Of a stretch of DNA of 64,000 bases, positions 54,729-62,724 are shown piece by piece. The position numbers were made by a program, and so were the translations under genes. Source of the stretch: Sphingobacterium sp. ML3W (GTDB taxonomy: Bacteria; Bacteroidota; Bacteroidia; Sphingobacteriales; Sphingobacteriaceae); contig NZ_CP107036.1 in NCBI RefSeq assembly GCF_029542085.1, positions 5,146,001 through 5,210,000 of the forward strand. Reading direction: 5' to 3'. Under the pieces are notes generated by a model. The model worked only from the letters and a program-made list of their open reading frames with translations. It did no database searches and was not told the DNA's origin. The stretch's first letter is position 1, and each line of letters starts with the position of its first letter.

Positions 54729-54760
54729 CTCAATACTGAATACCCACTACTCACTACTAA
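54729..54760 (+). repeat. Right 32-nt inverted repeat of the cassette
   Basis: Begins CTCAATACTGAATACCCACT and ends CACTACTAA; ends 10 nt before the fadA ATG. 26/32 identical to the complement of the left arm. Confidence 0.75.
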
Positions 54761-54770
54761 AATAAAAATA

Positions 54771-55946
54771 ATGGAAGCATACATAGTAGCAGGATTTCGT
54801 ACAGCAGTAGGTAAAGCGCCTCGAGGAGGATTTCGCTTTATGCGGGCTGATGATTTAGCATCAGATGTAATTAAACATCTCGTGTCCACTGTGCCGAATT
54901 TAAATAAAGAAGATATAGATGATGTCATTGTAGGGAATGCGATGCCTGAGGCAGAACAGGGGCTTAACATGGCACGTTTTATTTCCCTGATGGGTTTAGA
55001 TACAGATAAAGTGCCAGGCGTTACCGTCAATCGGTATTGTGCCTCTGGATTGGAGACGATCGCCACGGCGGTTGCAAAGATCAAAACCGGTATGGCTGAT
55101 GTCATTATCGCAGGAGGTGTTGAAGTGATGTCCGGAATGCCTTTCGGAGGCTGGAAAATTGTTCCCAATCCTGTCGTTGCCCAAGAGCATCCCGATTGGT
55201 ATTGGGGTATGGGGCTGACTGCAGAGGCTGTAGCGAAGGACTACAATGTCTCCCGTGAAGATCAAGATGCCTTTGCACTGAAGTCCAATCAAAAGGCTGT
55301 TGCCGCTATTCAAAATGGTCATCTTAAAGATGGTATTGTGCCGATCACAGTCAAAGAGAACTATCTGAAGGACGGTAAGATAGCGACTCGTAAATATGTT
55401 GTAGATACCGATGAAGGGCCTCGTGCAGATACATCCCTGGAAGCTCTGGGTAAGTTGAAGCCTGTATTTGCGGCCAATGGTTCGGTGACAGCAGGAAACT
55501 CCTCACAGACATCGGATGGCGCAGCATTTGTGTTGGTTATGTCTGAGGCAAAAGTGAAAGAGTTGGGTGTTAAACCCATTGCCAAGTTGGTCAGTTTTGC
55601 TGTTGCAGGCGTACCACCGCGGATCATGGGAATCGGACCGATCTATGCGATACCAAAAGCTTTGGAACGGGCTGGACTTAAAAAAGAAGATATCGATTTA
55701 TTTGAATTGAACGAAGCTTTCGCTTCCCAGTCTTTGGCTGTTATTCGTGAACTGGGGCTTGATGAAGAAAAGGTCAATGTCAATGGTGGAGCGATAGCCT
55801 TGGGGCATCCGCTAGGCTGTACAGGAGCGAAGCTGACCGTGCAGGTTTTGCATGAATTGAAACGTCGTGGCAAAAAATATGGTATGGTGACGATGTGTGT
55901 GGGAACAGGTCAAGGAGCGGCCGGTATCTTTGAACTATTAGACTAA
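54771..55946 (+). CDS. fadA: Acetyl-CoA acyltransferase (3-ketoacyl-CoA thiolase)
   Basis: Thiolytic cleavage of 3-ketoacyl-CoA to acetyl-CoA, last step of beta-oxidation. The 391-residue product has the nucleophilic Cys in VNRYCASGLETIA, the C-terminal GGAIALGHPLGCTGAKL His and CVGTGQGAAG Cys. Start is ATG 54771 (MEAYIVAGFRTAVG); an upstream GTG at 54720 would read through the cassette's right repeat. Third enzyme gene position matches fadNAE of Bacillus. Confidence 0.95.
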   Translation: MEAYIVAGFRTAVGKAPRGGFRFMRADDLASDVIKHLVSTVPNLNKEDIDDVIVGNAMPEAEQGLNMARFISLMGLDTDKVPGVTVNRYCASGLETIATAVAKIKTGMADVIIAGGVEVMSGMPFGGWKIVPNPVVAQEHPDWYWGMGLTAEAVAKDYNVSREDQDAFALKSNQKAVAAIQNGHLKDGIVPITVKENYLKDGKIATRKYVVDTDEGPRADTSLEALGKLKPVFAANGSVTAGNSSQTSDGAAFVLVMSEAKVKELGVKPIAKLVSFAVAGVPPRIMGIGPIYAIPKALERAGLKKEDIDLFELNEAFASQSLAVIRELGLDEEKVNVNGGAIALGHPLGCTGAKLTVQVLHELKRRGKKYGMVTMCVGTGQGAAGIFELLD

Positions 55947-56078
55947 GTTCGGACACTAAAAATAACAGTATAAACCATTTTATTTGCTAGTCTCATAGCA
56001 GATAAAAATATTCAAAATATTGTGTAAACCTGGGTGGTCAAAAGCCAACTTAGGGTTGCACCTCAAATCTAAAAAACA

Positions 56079-57860
56079 ATGAGCGAAAATAAAGCAATCA
56101 AAGGCGGTGAGTTCGTTATTAGAGAGACTCCCTATACAGCTATTTTTATCCCAGAGGAGTTTGATGAAGAAGCGAAAATGATTCGTCAGACCTGTTTGGA
56201 TTTCTTAGATACCGAAGTATTAAATAAGCTTGATCGTATTGATGCACAAGAGGAGGGATTGATGCCTAACCTGATGGATAAAGCTGGTGAACTAGGTATG
56301 CTGGGGGTGTCGATTCCGGAAGAGTATGGTGGGTTTGGTAAAAACTTCAATACGTCGATGCTCGTAGCAGAGGCCGTAGGTGGAGGTTTCTCTTTTGCCG
56401 TCGCTTTGTCTGCACATACAGGTATTGGTACTTTGCCTATCCTTTACTATGGTAATGCGGAGCAGAAAGCGAAGTATATTCCTAAACTCGCAACTGGCGA
56501 ATGGAAGGCTTCCTACTGTTTGACAGAACCAAATGCCGGATCAGATGCCAATTCCGGCCGCACCTCCGCAAAACTAAATGCTGAAGGAACTCATTATCTG
56601 ATCAATGGTCAGAAAATGTGGATTACCAACGGTGGATTTGCAGATATCTTTATTGTATTTGCAAAAATCGATGATGATAAGAACCTGACAGCATTTATTG
56701 TTGAAAAAGATTTTGGCGGAATCACCATGAACCCCGAAGAACATAAATTGGGAATCAAGGGATCCTCCACACGCCAGATTTTCTTTAATGACTGCGCCGT
56801 TCCGGTTGAAAACATGCTATCCGAGCGGGAAAACGGATTTAAGATTGCCGTAAACATTCTGAATATCGGACGGATCAAGTTGGGTGCTGCGACAAATGGT
56901 TCAGCTCGTATGGTGATCAATCACGCGGTTCAATATGCCAATGAACGTGTGCAGTTTAACTTGCCGATTTCTAAGTTTGGTGCTATTCGATACAAATTGG
57001 CAGAGATGGCGACACGTTTATTTGCTGTGGAATCAGCATCCTATCGTGCGGGTCAAAATATTGATGATGCCTATGATGCATTGATTGCAGGCGGTATGGA
57101 CGAAGCAAAAGCCAAATTGAAATCAGTTGAACAATTTGCGATCGAGTGCGCTATTATCAAAGTATGGTGTTCTGAGATGTTAGATTATGTGGTGGATGAA
57201 GGTGTGCAGATTTATGGTGGAATGGGTTATTCAGCTGATGCGCCGATGGAGCGTGCTTATCGCGATTCACGGATCAACAGGATCTTCGAGGGTACCAATG
57301 AGGTGAATAGACTGCTTGTTGTAGATATGTTGTTAAAACGAGCCATGAAAGGTGAACTGGATCTGATGGGGCCAGCGCAGGCAGTGGCAAGTGAACTGCT
57401 GGCTATTCCTGATTTCGGGGAAGAAGATGATGCACCATTCGCAGCAGAGAAGAAAATTGTCTCCAACCTTAAGAAAGCAGGCTTACTCATTGCCGGAGCC
57501 GCTGTTCAAAAGCTGATGATGTCGCTTTCAAAAGAAGAAGAGATTCTAATGAATATCGCAGATATTATCGGTTACGTATACATTACGGAATCTGTATTGT
57601 TACGTGCAGAAAAGCTTGTCCATACTGGTTCTGAAAAGGCCGAGTATGCGACAGATATGGCGAAGATCTATCTGTATGGTGCGATTGATAAAATCAATGC
57701 TGCGGGTAAAGAAGCGCTGTATTCCTTTGGTGAAGGCGATGAGTTGAATATGATGCTGGTTGGATTACGTCGATTCACTAAAGCGCAACCATTTAACATC
57801 AAAGACGCACGTCAGCGGATTGCTAAAAAATTAATAGAAGAAAATAAATATTGTTTTTGA
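56079..57860 (+). CDS. fadE: Acyl-CoA dehydrogenase
   Basis: FAD enzyme oxidising acyl-CoA to trans-2-enoyl-CoA, first step of beta-oxidation. The 593-residue length fits the long form (Bacillus FadE, mitochondrial VLCAD) with a ~190-residue C-terminal extension after the ~400-residue core. Motifs: YCLTEPNAGSDANS and WITNGGFADI (flavin/substrate loop), IYGGMGYSADAPMERAYRD, and the RINRIFEGTNEVNR signature. The catalytic Glu is the E of FEGTNEV. Last gene of the operon; a terminator follows. Confidence 0.95.
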   Translation: MSENKAIKGGEFVIRETPYTAIFIPEEFDEEAKMIRQTCLDFLDTEVLNKLDRIDAQEEGLMPNLMDKAGELGMLGVSIPEEYGGFGKNFNTSMLVAEAVGGGFSFAVALSAHTGIGTLPILYYGNAEQKAKYIPKLATGEWKASYCLTEPNAGSDANSGRTSAKLNAEGTHYLINGQKMWITNGGFADIFIVFAKIDDDKNLTAFIVEKDFGGITMNPEEHKLGIKGSSTRQIFFNDCAVPVENMLSERENGFKIAVNILNIGRIKLGAATNGSARMVINHAVQYANERVQFNLPISKFGAIRYKLAEMATRLFAVESASYRAGQNIDDAYDALIAGGMDEAKAKLKSVEQFAIECAIIKVWCSEMLDYVVDEGVQIYGGMGYSADAPMERAYRDSRINRIFEGTNEVNRLLVVDMLLKRAMKGELDLMGPAQAVASELLAIPDFGEEDDAPFAAEKKIVSNLKKAGLLIAGAAVQKLMMSLSKEEEILMNIADIIGYVYITESVLLRAEKLVHTGSEKAEYATDMAKIYLYGAIDKINAAGKEALYSFGEGDELNMMLVGLRRFTKAQPFNIKDARQRIAKKLIEENKYCF

Positions 57861-57888
57861 TTGATAATGATTATTGGTTTTGGTTGTG

Positions 57889-57917
57889 TGGCCGGAGAGA
57901 AATCTTCGGCCATTTTT
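57889..57917 (+). terminator. Terminator of the fad operon
   Basis: TGGCCGGAGA / TCTTCGGCCA (one G-U pair) with a GAAA loop and T5. Confidence 0.85.
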
Positions 57918-57981
57918 GTGTTACAATAACGAAAAGTAGCTACAATTATATTAAATTTAGCCTTTTAATACTAACCGTTAT

Positions 57982-59238
57982 ATGGCATCGTCAAGATCAT
58001 TTGCACTTACAGAAGACTGGGTAGTCGTCATTTTGGGACTCGCTACCATTTTTTTAGCACTTTCGGGTATTTTTGCACCTGTACCTAATTTTTCCTGGAG
58101 TAACTTTTCCGAACTGACCTCCACAATTTTTGATTCGGCCAATCTCAACAAGATTTTTCAGCAGTTTATCTTTGTCTTTGTGACAGGTGTTTTTGGGGCG
58201 TTTTTGCTTGGTAAATCCGTTAAACATCTGCTGGTCGTATTTCCTGTAGTGTTTATTTTGACTGTATTTGCGCTGATAGTAGCGGGCAATTCGACAGTGA
58301 AAGAATATAATCTCGAGGCTGTTATTTTTAGTTTGATTATAGGTTTGGTCATTAGCAATTGTTTTAAGCTGCCTACCTGGTTTAAAGAAGCCTTGAGTAC
58401 TGAATTGTATGTCAAGATCGGATTGATTCTATTGGGTACCACTGTTATCTTTGGGGATATCCTTAAAGCGGGCTCATTGGGACTTATCCAAGCTTTGGCA
58501 GTTGTATTGTCAGTTTGGTATTTCGCTTTTTGGCTCTGTAAAAAATTGAAGATAGACAAGGAAATGTCCCTGATGTTGTCCAGTGCAGTTTCTATTTGTG
58601 GTGTTTCAGCGGCCATTGCTACCTCAGGAGCTATTAAAGGTGATAGCAAAAAACTTTCTTATGTGATTTCCCTGGTGTTGATCACCGCAATTCCAATGAT
58701 GATTTTTATGCCCTATATGGCTGAATGGATGGGCTTATCGCAAGAGGTGACCGGTGCATGGCTAGGAGGTAGTATCGATACAACAGGAGCTGTTGTTGCT
58801 TCAGGCTCCCTTGTTGGAGAGGAAGCGTTAAAGATCAGTACAATTGTCAAATTCTCGCAAAACGTATTGTTAGGACTAGCGGCATTCGCGATCAGTATTT
58901 ATTGGACCTATGCAAAATCTGTGGATGACGAAACAAAGCGGGATAAACCGACGTTAAAGATTATCTGGGAACGCTTCCCTAAATTTGTGCTTGGGTTTGT
59001 ATTTGCATCGCTATTATTTTCCTTTGTAATTTCTCCTGAAAAAATTGATGCTGTCAAGGGTAGTCTGAAAAACCTGCAGGGACTCTGGTTTACCTTAGCA
59101 TTTACTTCGATCGGTCTGGAAACAAATTTCAAAGACCTTTTTGTACAAGATAATAAGAAACCCCTTTATGCATTTTTGATTGCGCAGACCTTTAATGTCG
59201 TAGTGACTTTGTTGATCGCACTGGTGCTGTTTCGATAA
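57982..59238 (+). CDS. YeiH-family putative sulfate exporter
   Basis: A 418-residue inner-membrane protein with about 11 helices of the UPF0324/YeiH (PSE) family, annotated elsewhere as putative sulfate exporters. Family motif region: SSAVSICGVSAAIATSGAI, and GAWLGGSIDTTGAVVASGSL. Function is by family only. It lies just before the long leader of the TonB-dependent receptor, whose leader peptide ends in two cysteines; a shared sulfur theme is possible but unproven. Terminated before that leader. Confidence 0.88.
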   Translation: MASSRSFALTEDWVVVILGLATIFLALSGIFAPVPNFSWSNFSELTSTIFDSANLNKIFQQFIFVFVTGVFGAFLLGKSVKHLLVVFPVVFILTVFALIVAGNSTVKEYNLEAVIFSLIIGLVISNCFKLPTWFKEALSTELYVKIGLILLGTTVIFGDILKAGSLGLIQALAVVLSVWYFAFWLCKKLKIDKEMSLMLSSAVSICGVSAAIATSGAIKGDSKKLSYVISLVLITAIPMMIFMPYMAEWMGLSQEVTGAWLGGSIDTTGAVVASGSLVGEEALKISTIVKFSQNVLLGLAAFAISIYWTYAKSVDDETKRDKPTLKIIWERFPKFVLGFVFASLLFSFVISPEKIDAVKGSLKNLQGLWFTLAFTSIGLETNFKDLFVQDNKKPLYAFLIAQTFNVVVTLLIALVLFR

Positions 59239-59605
59239 TTTATTGGTATGTATATGGGCCGAATACTTTCGGAGCTAAATAAGATTTGCAAAAAAAGTCT
59301 GCTATCCTTGGCGGACTTTTTTGTTCTACCTTTTTTCATTTTCTCGATCTCGCCATAGTTCTGCCGAAGGGCCTCCAAGAAAATAGAGGATTCAATTTTT
59401 TCTTACTAAAGTGTTTGGGTTGTCGGATAAGACAATGTTGGTCGCGCATGAAAAAGCAAAGCTAAACCTAAGGGAAAACCTCATGTACGTGAATAGATAT
59501 GAAAGGTTTATACAAGAAATATGATGCGTAAAATCTATTTTTTTATAGTGTAAGTGGTTGTTAATTAGTGTTTAATAACGTTTTTAAAAAAAATATTTAT
59601 AAAAT
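59239..59605. other. Intergenic region between YeiH terminator and receptor leader
   Basis: Apart from the terminator at 59291-59322, about 280 bp without a supported gene; AT-rich toward the right end. Confidence 0.5.
59291..59322 (+). terminator. Terminator after the YeiH gene
   Basis: AAAAAAGTCTGC / GCGGACTTTTTT, 12-bp stem with one G-U pair, 8-nt loop. Confidence 0.82.
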
Positions 59606-59620
59606 CTATCAAATTAGTAG
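59606..59620. promoter_or_regulatory. Operator-like dyad at the -33 position of the receptor promoter
   Basis: CTATCAAATTAGTAG: half sites CTA-N2-AA and TT-N2-TAG around one base, with pyrimidine/purine symmetry at the variable positions. It lies 18 bp ahead of the -7 box, exactly where a -33 box should be, and no TTG is there. The form resembles sites of Rrf2-type (CymR/IscR-like) regulators; this resemblance is from memory and untested. Confidence 0.45.
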
Positions 59621-59638
59621 TCTTTTAAAAAATATTTC

Positions 59639-59646
59639 TATATTTG
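59639..59646 (+). promoter_or_regulatory. -7 box of the receptor leader transcript
   Basis: TATATTTG fits TAnnTTTG; the -33 box is replaced by a dyad. Predicted transcription start near 59651, giving a ~300-nt leader to the receptor ATG. Confidence 0.55.
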
Positions 59647-59706
59647 TACTGTCGTCCTGATTTACAGTGAGTCATGAGGGCTGACAAAAAATGAGCATAC
59701 TTAATT

Positions 59707-59814
59707 ATGGAAAGAATGAAAAAAGATTACTTTTTAAAAACAAGCTTACAGATTACTTCATTGGAAGTGGTTTTTACTACCCTAGGAAATAGTGAAAAAC
59801 GAATGTGTTGTTAA
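59707..59814 (+). CDS. Candidate leader peptide ending Met-Cys-Cys
   Basis: A 35-codon frame (ATG 59707, TAA 59812-59814) beginning MERMKKDYFLKTS and ending NSEKRMCC. It sits 29 nt ahead of a strong intrinsic terminator, inside the predicted receptor leader. Consecutive codons for one amino acid just before the stop are the hallmark of attenuator peptides that sense charging of the matching tRNA, here Cys. No anti-terminator stem was identified, so the mechanism is only suggested. A second frame (59691-59792) overlaps it but lacks such features. Confidence 0.5.
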   Translation: MERMKKDYFLKTSLQITSLEVVFTTLGNSEKRMCC

Positions 59815-59843
59815 AATTTCTCTCTTACACTCTCTTATATTAG

Positions 59844-59870
59844 AAAAGGGAAGCCGAGGCTTCCCTTTTT
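59844..59870 (+). terminator. Intrinsic terminator inside the receptor leader (candidate attenuator)
   Basis: AAAAGGGAAGC / GCTTCCCTTTT with CGAG loop and T5, located 29 nt after the leader-peptide stop and 78 nt before the receptor ATG. No other gene ends here, so it most simply acts as a premature terminator. Confidence 0.8.
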
Positions 59871-59889
59871 AAACAAAGTTTTAACAATG

Positions 59890-59920
59890 AAACAAGTTCT
59901 ATTGGCGTTGGCACTTGTTT
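59890..59920 (+). other. Second hairpin and 15-codon frame before the receptor
   Basis: AAACAAGT / ACTTGTTT stem (59890-59897, 59913-59920), within a 15-codon frame 59887-59934 (MKQVLLALALVYFHY). Directly precedes the receptor start; may influence translation initiation or be incidental. Confidence 0.25.
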
Positions 59921-59947
59921 ATTTTCACTATTAAACTGAATAAATTT

Positions 59948-62545
59948 ATGAAAAAAAATGCTATTTTTCGAATTAGCGTCATTTTTAGCTTGCTTTTAGC
60001 TGGTTCTTATCAGACATATGCGCAGGTAGAAAATCCTAAACCCATTATAAATGCTTCATTGACAGGTACTGTGATCGATGCTGTTACAAAAGAGCCCCTG
60101 CAAGGTGTAACTGTACAAATTGAAGCCGTTACCCACCAGGTGAAGACCGATAGCAAAGGCGTATTTCAATTTGTTACAGGACAGAAACTACCTTTTTCAC
60201 TTATTGTATCCATTGTAGGTTATCAAACACGACGGGTTGTCGTTGATCAATCACCCACTATAATTGAATTGACACCACGTTTGGAAGCCTTAGATCAAGT
60301 AGTCGTGACTGCCCGTAGACGCAAGGAGCAATTACAGGATGTACCGATCCCCGTTTCTATTATCCGTGGGGCGGCTTTGGAAGATGCCGGAGCTTTTAAC
60401 GTCAATCGGCTGAAAGAACTTGTGCCGACGGTGCAATTGTATTCTTCCAACGCACGTAACACGACACTTAATATCCGTGGGCTTGGTTCAACCTATGGAC
60501 TTACCAATGATGGTATAGACCCGGGTGTCGGATTCTATCTGGACGGTGTATACATCGCTCGGCCAGCTGCAACTTGGCTAGACTTTATTGATATTGATCA
60601 GATCGAAGTATTGCGAGGGCCACAGGGTACACTCTTTGGTAAAAATACGACTGCAGGCGCCTTTAATATTACTTCACGGCTACCCCAATTTACACCTGAG
60701 GCTAATGTTGAAGTTAGCTATGGCAATCAGGGATTTATTCAGGCAAAGACATCTATCTCCGGACCGTTAGCTAAGAATCTGGCTGCGCGGGCCTCCTTTT
60801 CGGGCACGCAACGGGATGGTAATCTGTTTAACGTCCACACCAATCGAAAGATCAATGATATCAATAACCTCGGATTTAGGGGGCAATTGCTGTTTACACC
60901 GACTGAGAATATCAAATTGGTACTCTCAGGAGATGTCTCTTCTCAAAAGCCCGACGGATATGGTTGGGCAGTCGCAGGTGTTGTTAAAACCCAACGTGCT
61001 GATTACCGACAATTTGATGCTATAATCAAAGATTTAGGGTATGAATTGCCCTATAAAAGCGCATTTGAACGTAAGATTGACCTCGATACGCAATCCAAAG
61101 CTGATAATAAATTGGGCGGCGTAGCGCTGAATGCTGATATCAAGATTGGTGAAGGTACCTTGACATCAACTTCAGCTTGGCGAAAATGGACCTGGGTGCC
61201 TCTCAATGACCGGGATTATCTAGGTCTTCCTGTCTATACTGTTTCCGCAGGTAATTCGGTGCATAACCAATGGTCGCAAGAATTTAGGTATTCTGGCAAA
61301 ATCAGTGAGAAAGTAAGTGGTGTAGTAGGCTTATTTGGACTTTGGCAGGATCTTGGTACCGATCCTGTGCATACAGAAGAGACGGGATCCGCATTCTGGC
61401 GCTTTCAGAAAAGCTCTACGAGCGCCTTATGGGAGACTCCGGGGTTATTTGACAATTTCGGCATTAAGACTGTTTATGGAATCAAAAGTACAAGTTTAGC
61501 CGCTTATACACAGATTGACTGGGAGGTGACCTCCAAACTTCATATCTTACCAGGACTGCGCTATAACTACGACAAAAAGAAAGCAAACTACGATAGACAG
61601 ACCTATGGTGGGCTACAGACATCCGATCCGGCGCTGTTGGCACTCAAAAATGGGGTCTATACCAACCAAACTTTTGATATAAACGCAGATGCCGATAATT
61701 TTTCAGGACAACTGTCTGCGAAATACCGTTTCAACCCCAAGATTAATGCTTATGCAACCTACTCTATCAGCTATAAGCCAATTGGAATCAATGTTGGCGG
61801 ATTGCCAACAGCAAATGGTGCTGTGCTACTAGATCTAGCTGAAGTAAAACCAGAAGCAGTTCGCCACAAAGAGTTGGGTGTGAAAACTAACCCAACACGC
61901 AACTCGATCCTTAACTTATCCGTTTACCAGACTGATATCAAAGATTATCAAACACAAGTACAAACACCTGAACCAGGTGTGAATCGGGGTTACTTGGCCA
62001 ATGCCGAGAAAGTACGTGTCAAAGGGGTGGAACTCGACGGTAATATTAATATTGGTCACTTTCTGCGCCTGAATGGTGCGCTGGCCTATACAGATGCGAA
62101 ATACGTAAAATTTACGAATGCACCAGTTCCGCTGGAAGAAGTTGGTGGGCCGCAGGCTTTTAAAGATATTTCGGGCGGAGTGCTTCCGGGAGTATCCAAA
62201 TGGTCTTGGTCTTTGGGCGGAGAAGTTAATCAGAGCGGCAAACTGATCGGTATCAATGGCTCCTACTTTTTGGGAGCAGATCTTTTCCATCGCTCCAAAT
62301 TCTCTTCAAGCTCATCTCCATCGCAGTATTTGAATATAGATGCTTATACTTTGCTGAATGCACGTTTGGGTTTTAGGGGGTCGAATGGCGTTTCAGTTTT
62401 TGTGTGGAGCAGAAATTTGACAAATAAAGATTACTACGAGCAATTGCTCGCAGCTCCGGGCAGTTATGGTCAATATGCCGGAGTCGTAGCTGATCCAAGA
62501 ACCTACGGCGTAACGCTCCGGTACAATTGGAAACAGGGAAATTAG
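59948..62545 (+). CDS. TonB-dependent receptor with carboxypeptidase-like N-domain
   Basis: An 865-residue outer-membrane active transporter. Signal peptide 1-27 (ending TYAQ), carboxypeptidase-like beta-sandwich (TGTVIDAVTKEPLQGVTVQIE), then a plug (QVVVTARRRKEQLQDVPIPVSII ... EVLRGPQGTLFGKNTTAGAFNI) and a barrel ending in a Trp-rich final strand (GVTLRYNWKQ). The plug is of the siderophore/small-molecule type seen in Proteobacteria, not the SusC type, and no SusD follows. Start ATG 59948; TTT-rich upstream in-frame codons are excluded. Regulated, I infer, by the dyad, the leader peptide and the terminator upstream. Substrate unknown, possibly sulfur-containing. Confidence 0.92.
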   Translation: MKKNAIFRISVIFSLLLAGSYQTYAQVENPKPIINASLTGTVIDAVTKEPLQGVTVQIEAVTHQVKTDSKGVFQFVTGQKLPFSLIVSIVGYQTRRVVVDQSPTIIELTPRLEALDQVVVTARRRKEQLQDVPIPVSIIRGAALEDAGAFNVNRLKELVPTVQLYSSNARNTTLNIRGLGSTYGLTNDGIDPGVGFYLDGVYIARPAATWLDFIDIDQIEVLRGPQGTLFGKNTTAGAFNITSRLPQFTPEANVEVSYGNQGFIQAKTSISGPLAKNLAARASFSGTQRDGNLFNVHTNRKINDINNLGFRGQLLFTPTENIKLVLSGDVSSQKPDGYGWAVAGVVKTQRADYRQFDAIIKDLGYELPYKSAFERKIDLDTQSKADNKLGGVALNADIKIGEGTLTSTSAWRKWTWVPLNDRDYLGLPVYTVSAGNSVHNQWSQEFRYSGKISEKVSGVVGLFGLWQDLGTDPVHTEETGSAFWRFQKSSTSALWETPGLFDNFGIKTVYGIKSTSLAAYTQIDWEVTSKLHILPGLRYNYDKKKANYDRQTYGGLQTSDPALLALKNGVYTNQTFDINADADNFSGQLSAKYRFNPKINAYATYSISYKPIGINVGGLPTANGAVLLDLAEVKPEAVRHKELGVKTNPTRNSILNLSVYQTDIKDYQTQVQTPEPGVNRGYLANAEKVRVKGVELDGNINIGHFLRLNGALAYTDAKYVKFTNAPVPLEEVGGPQAFKDISGGVLPGVSKWSWSLGGEVNQSGKLIGINGSYFLGADLFHRSKFSSSSSPSQYLNIDAYTLLNARLGFRGSNGVSVFVWSRNLTNKDYYEQLLAAPGSYGQYAGVVADPRTYGVTLRYNWKQGN

Positions 62546-62574
62546 GACCGTAATTCATAATATATTTTCATTAG

Positions 62575-62606
62575 CCGTCTCTGATTTATTTAGAGGCGGT
62601 TTTTTT
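62575..62606 (+). terminator. Terminator after the receptor gene
   Basis: CCGTCTCT / AGAGGCGG (one G-T pair) followed by eight T residues. Confidence 0.85.
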
Positions 62607-62724
62607 GTATCCGAAAAGAGAGATTGTGTCAATAGAAATTTTATCGATGATAATTTGCAGCCTCTGCTTGCTTTATTTATGGAAAACCGTATCTTAATTC
62701 ATCATTAAGGTGAAAGATTTGCGC

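Larger units (their letters stand above)
54324..54760. mobile_element. 437-nt inverted-repeat cassette carrying a four-helix-bundle gene
   Basis: Bounded by 32-nt imperfect inverted repeats (54324-54355 and 54729-54760, 26/32 identical) and filled by one gene (54358-54708). It sits between fadN and fadA in an operon that is contiguous in other bacteria. Architecture resembles the intervening sequences found in some 23S rRNA genes, which also carry this protein family between pairing ends. No transposase and no convincing target-site duplication are seen. Mobility is inferred from layout and the solitary repeat copies elsewhere. Confidence 0.6.

Noticed and set aside
54689..55168. 159-codon minus-strand frame opposite fadA
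   Set aside because: Antisense to thiolase, low-complexity translation, no independent evidence.
58158..58649. 163-codon frame on the minus strand opposite the YeiH gene
   Set aside because: Mirror frame of a membrane protein gene; hydrophilic, no motif, no promoter.
59691..59792. 33-codon frame overlapping the CC-ending leader peptide
   Set aside because: Different frame, ends with ordinary residues (GFYYPRK) and shows no attenuator feature; the CC-ending frame better fits the downstream terminator.
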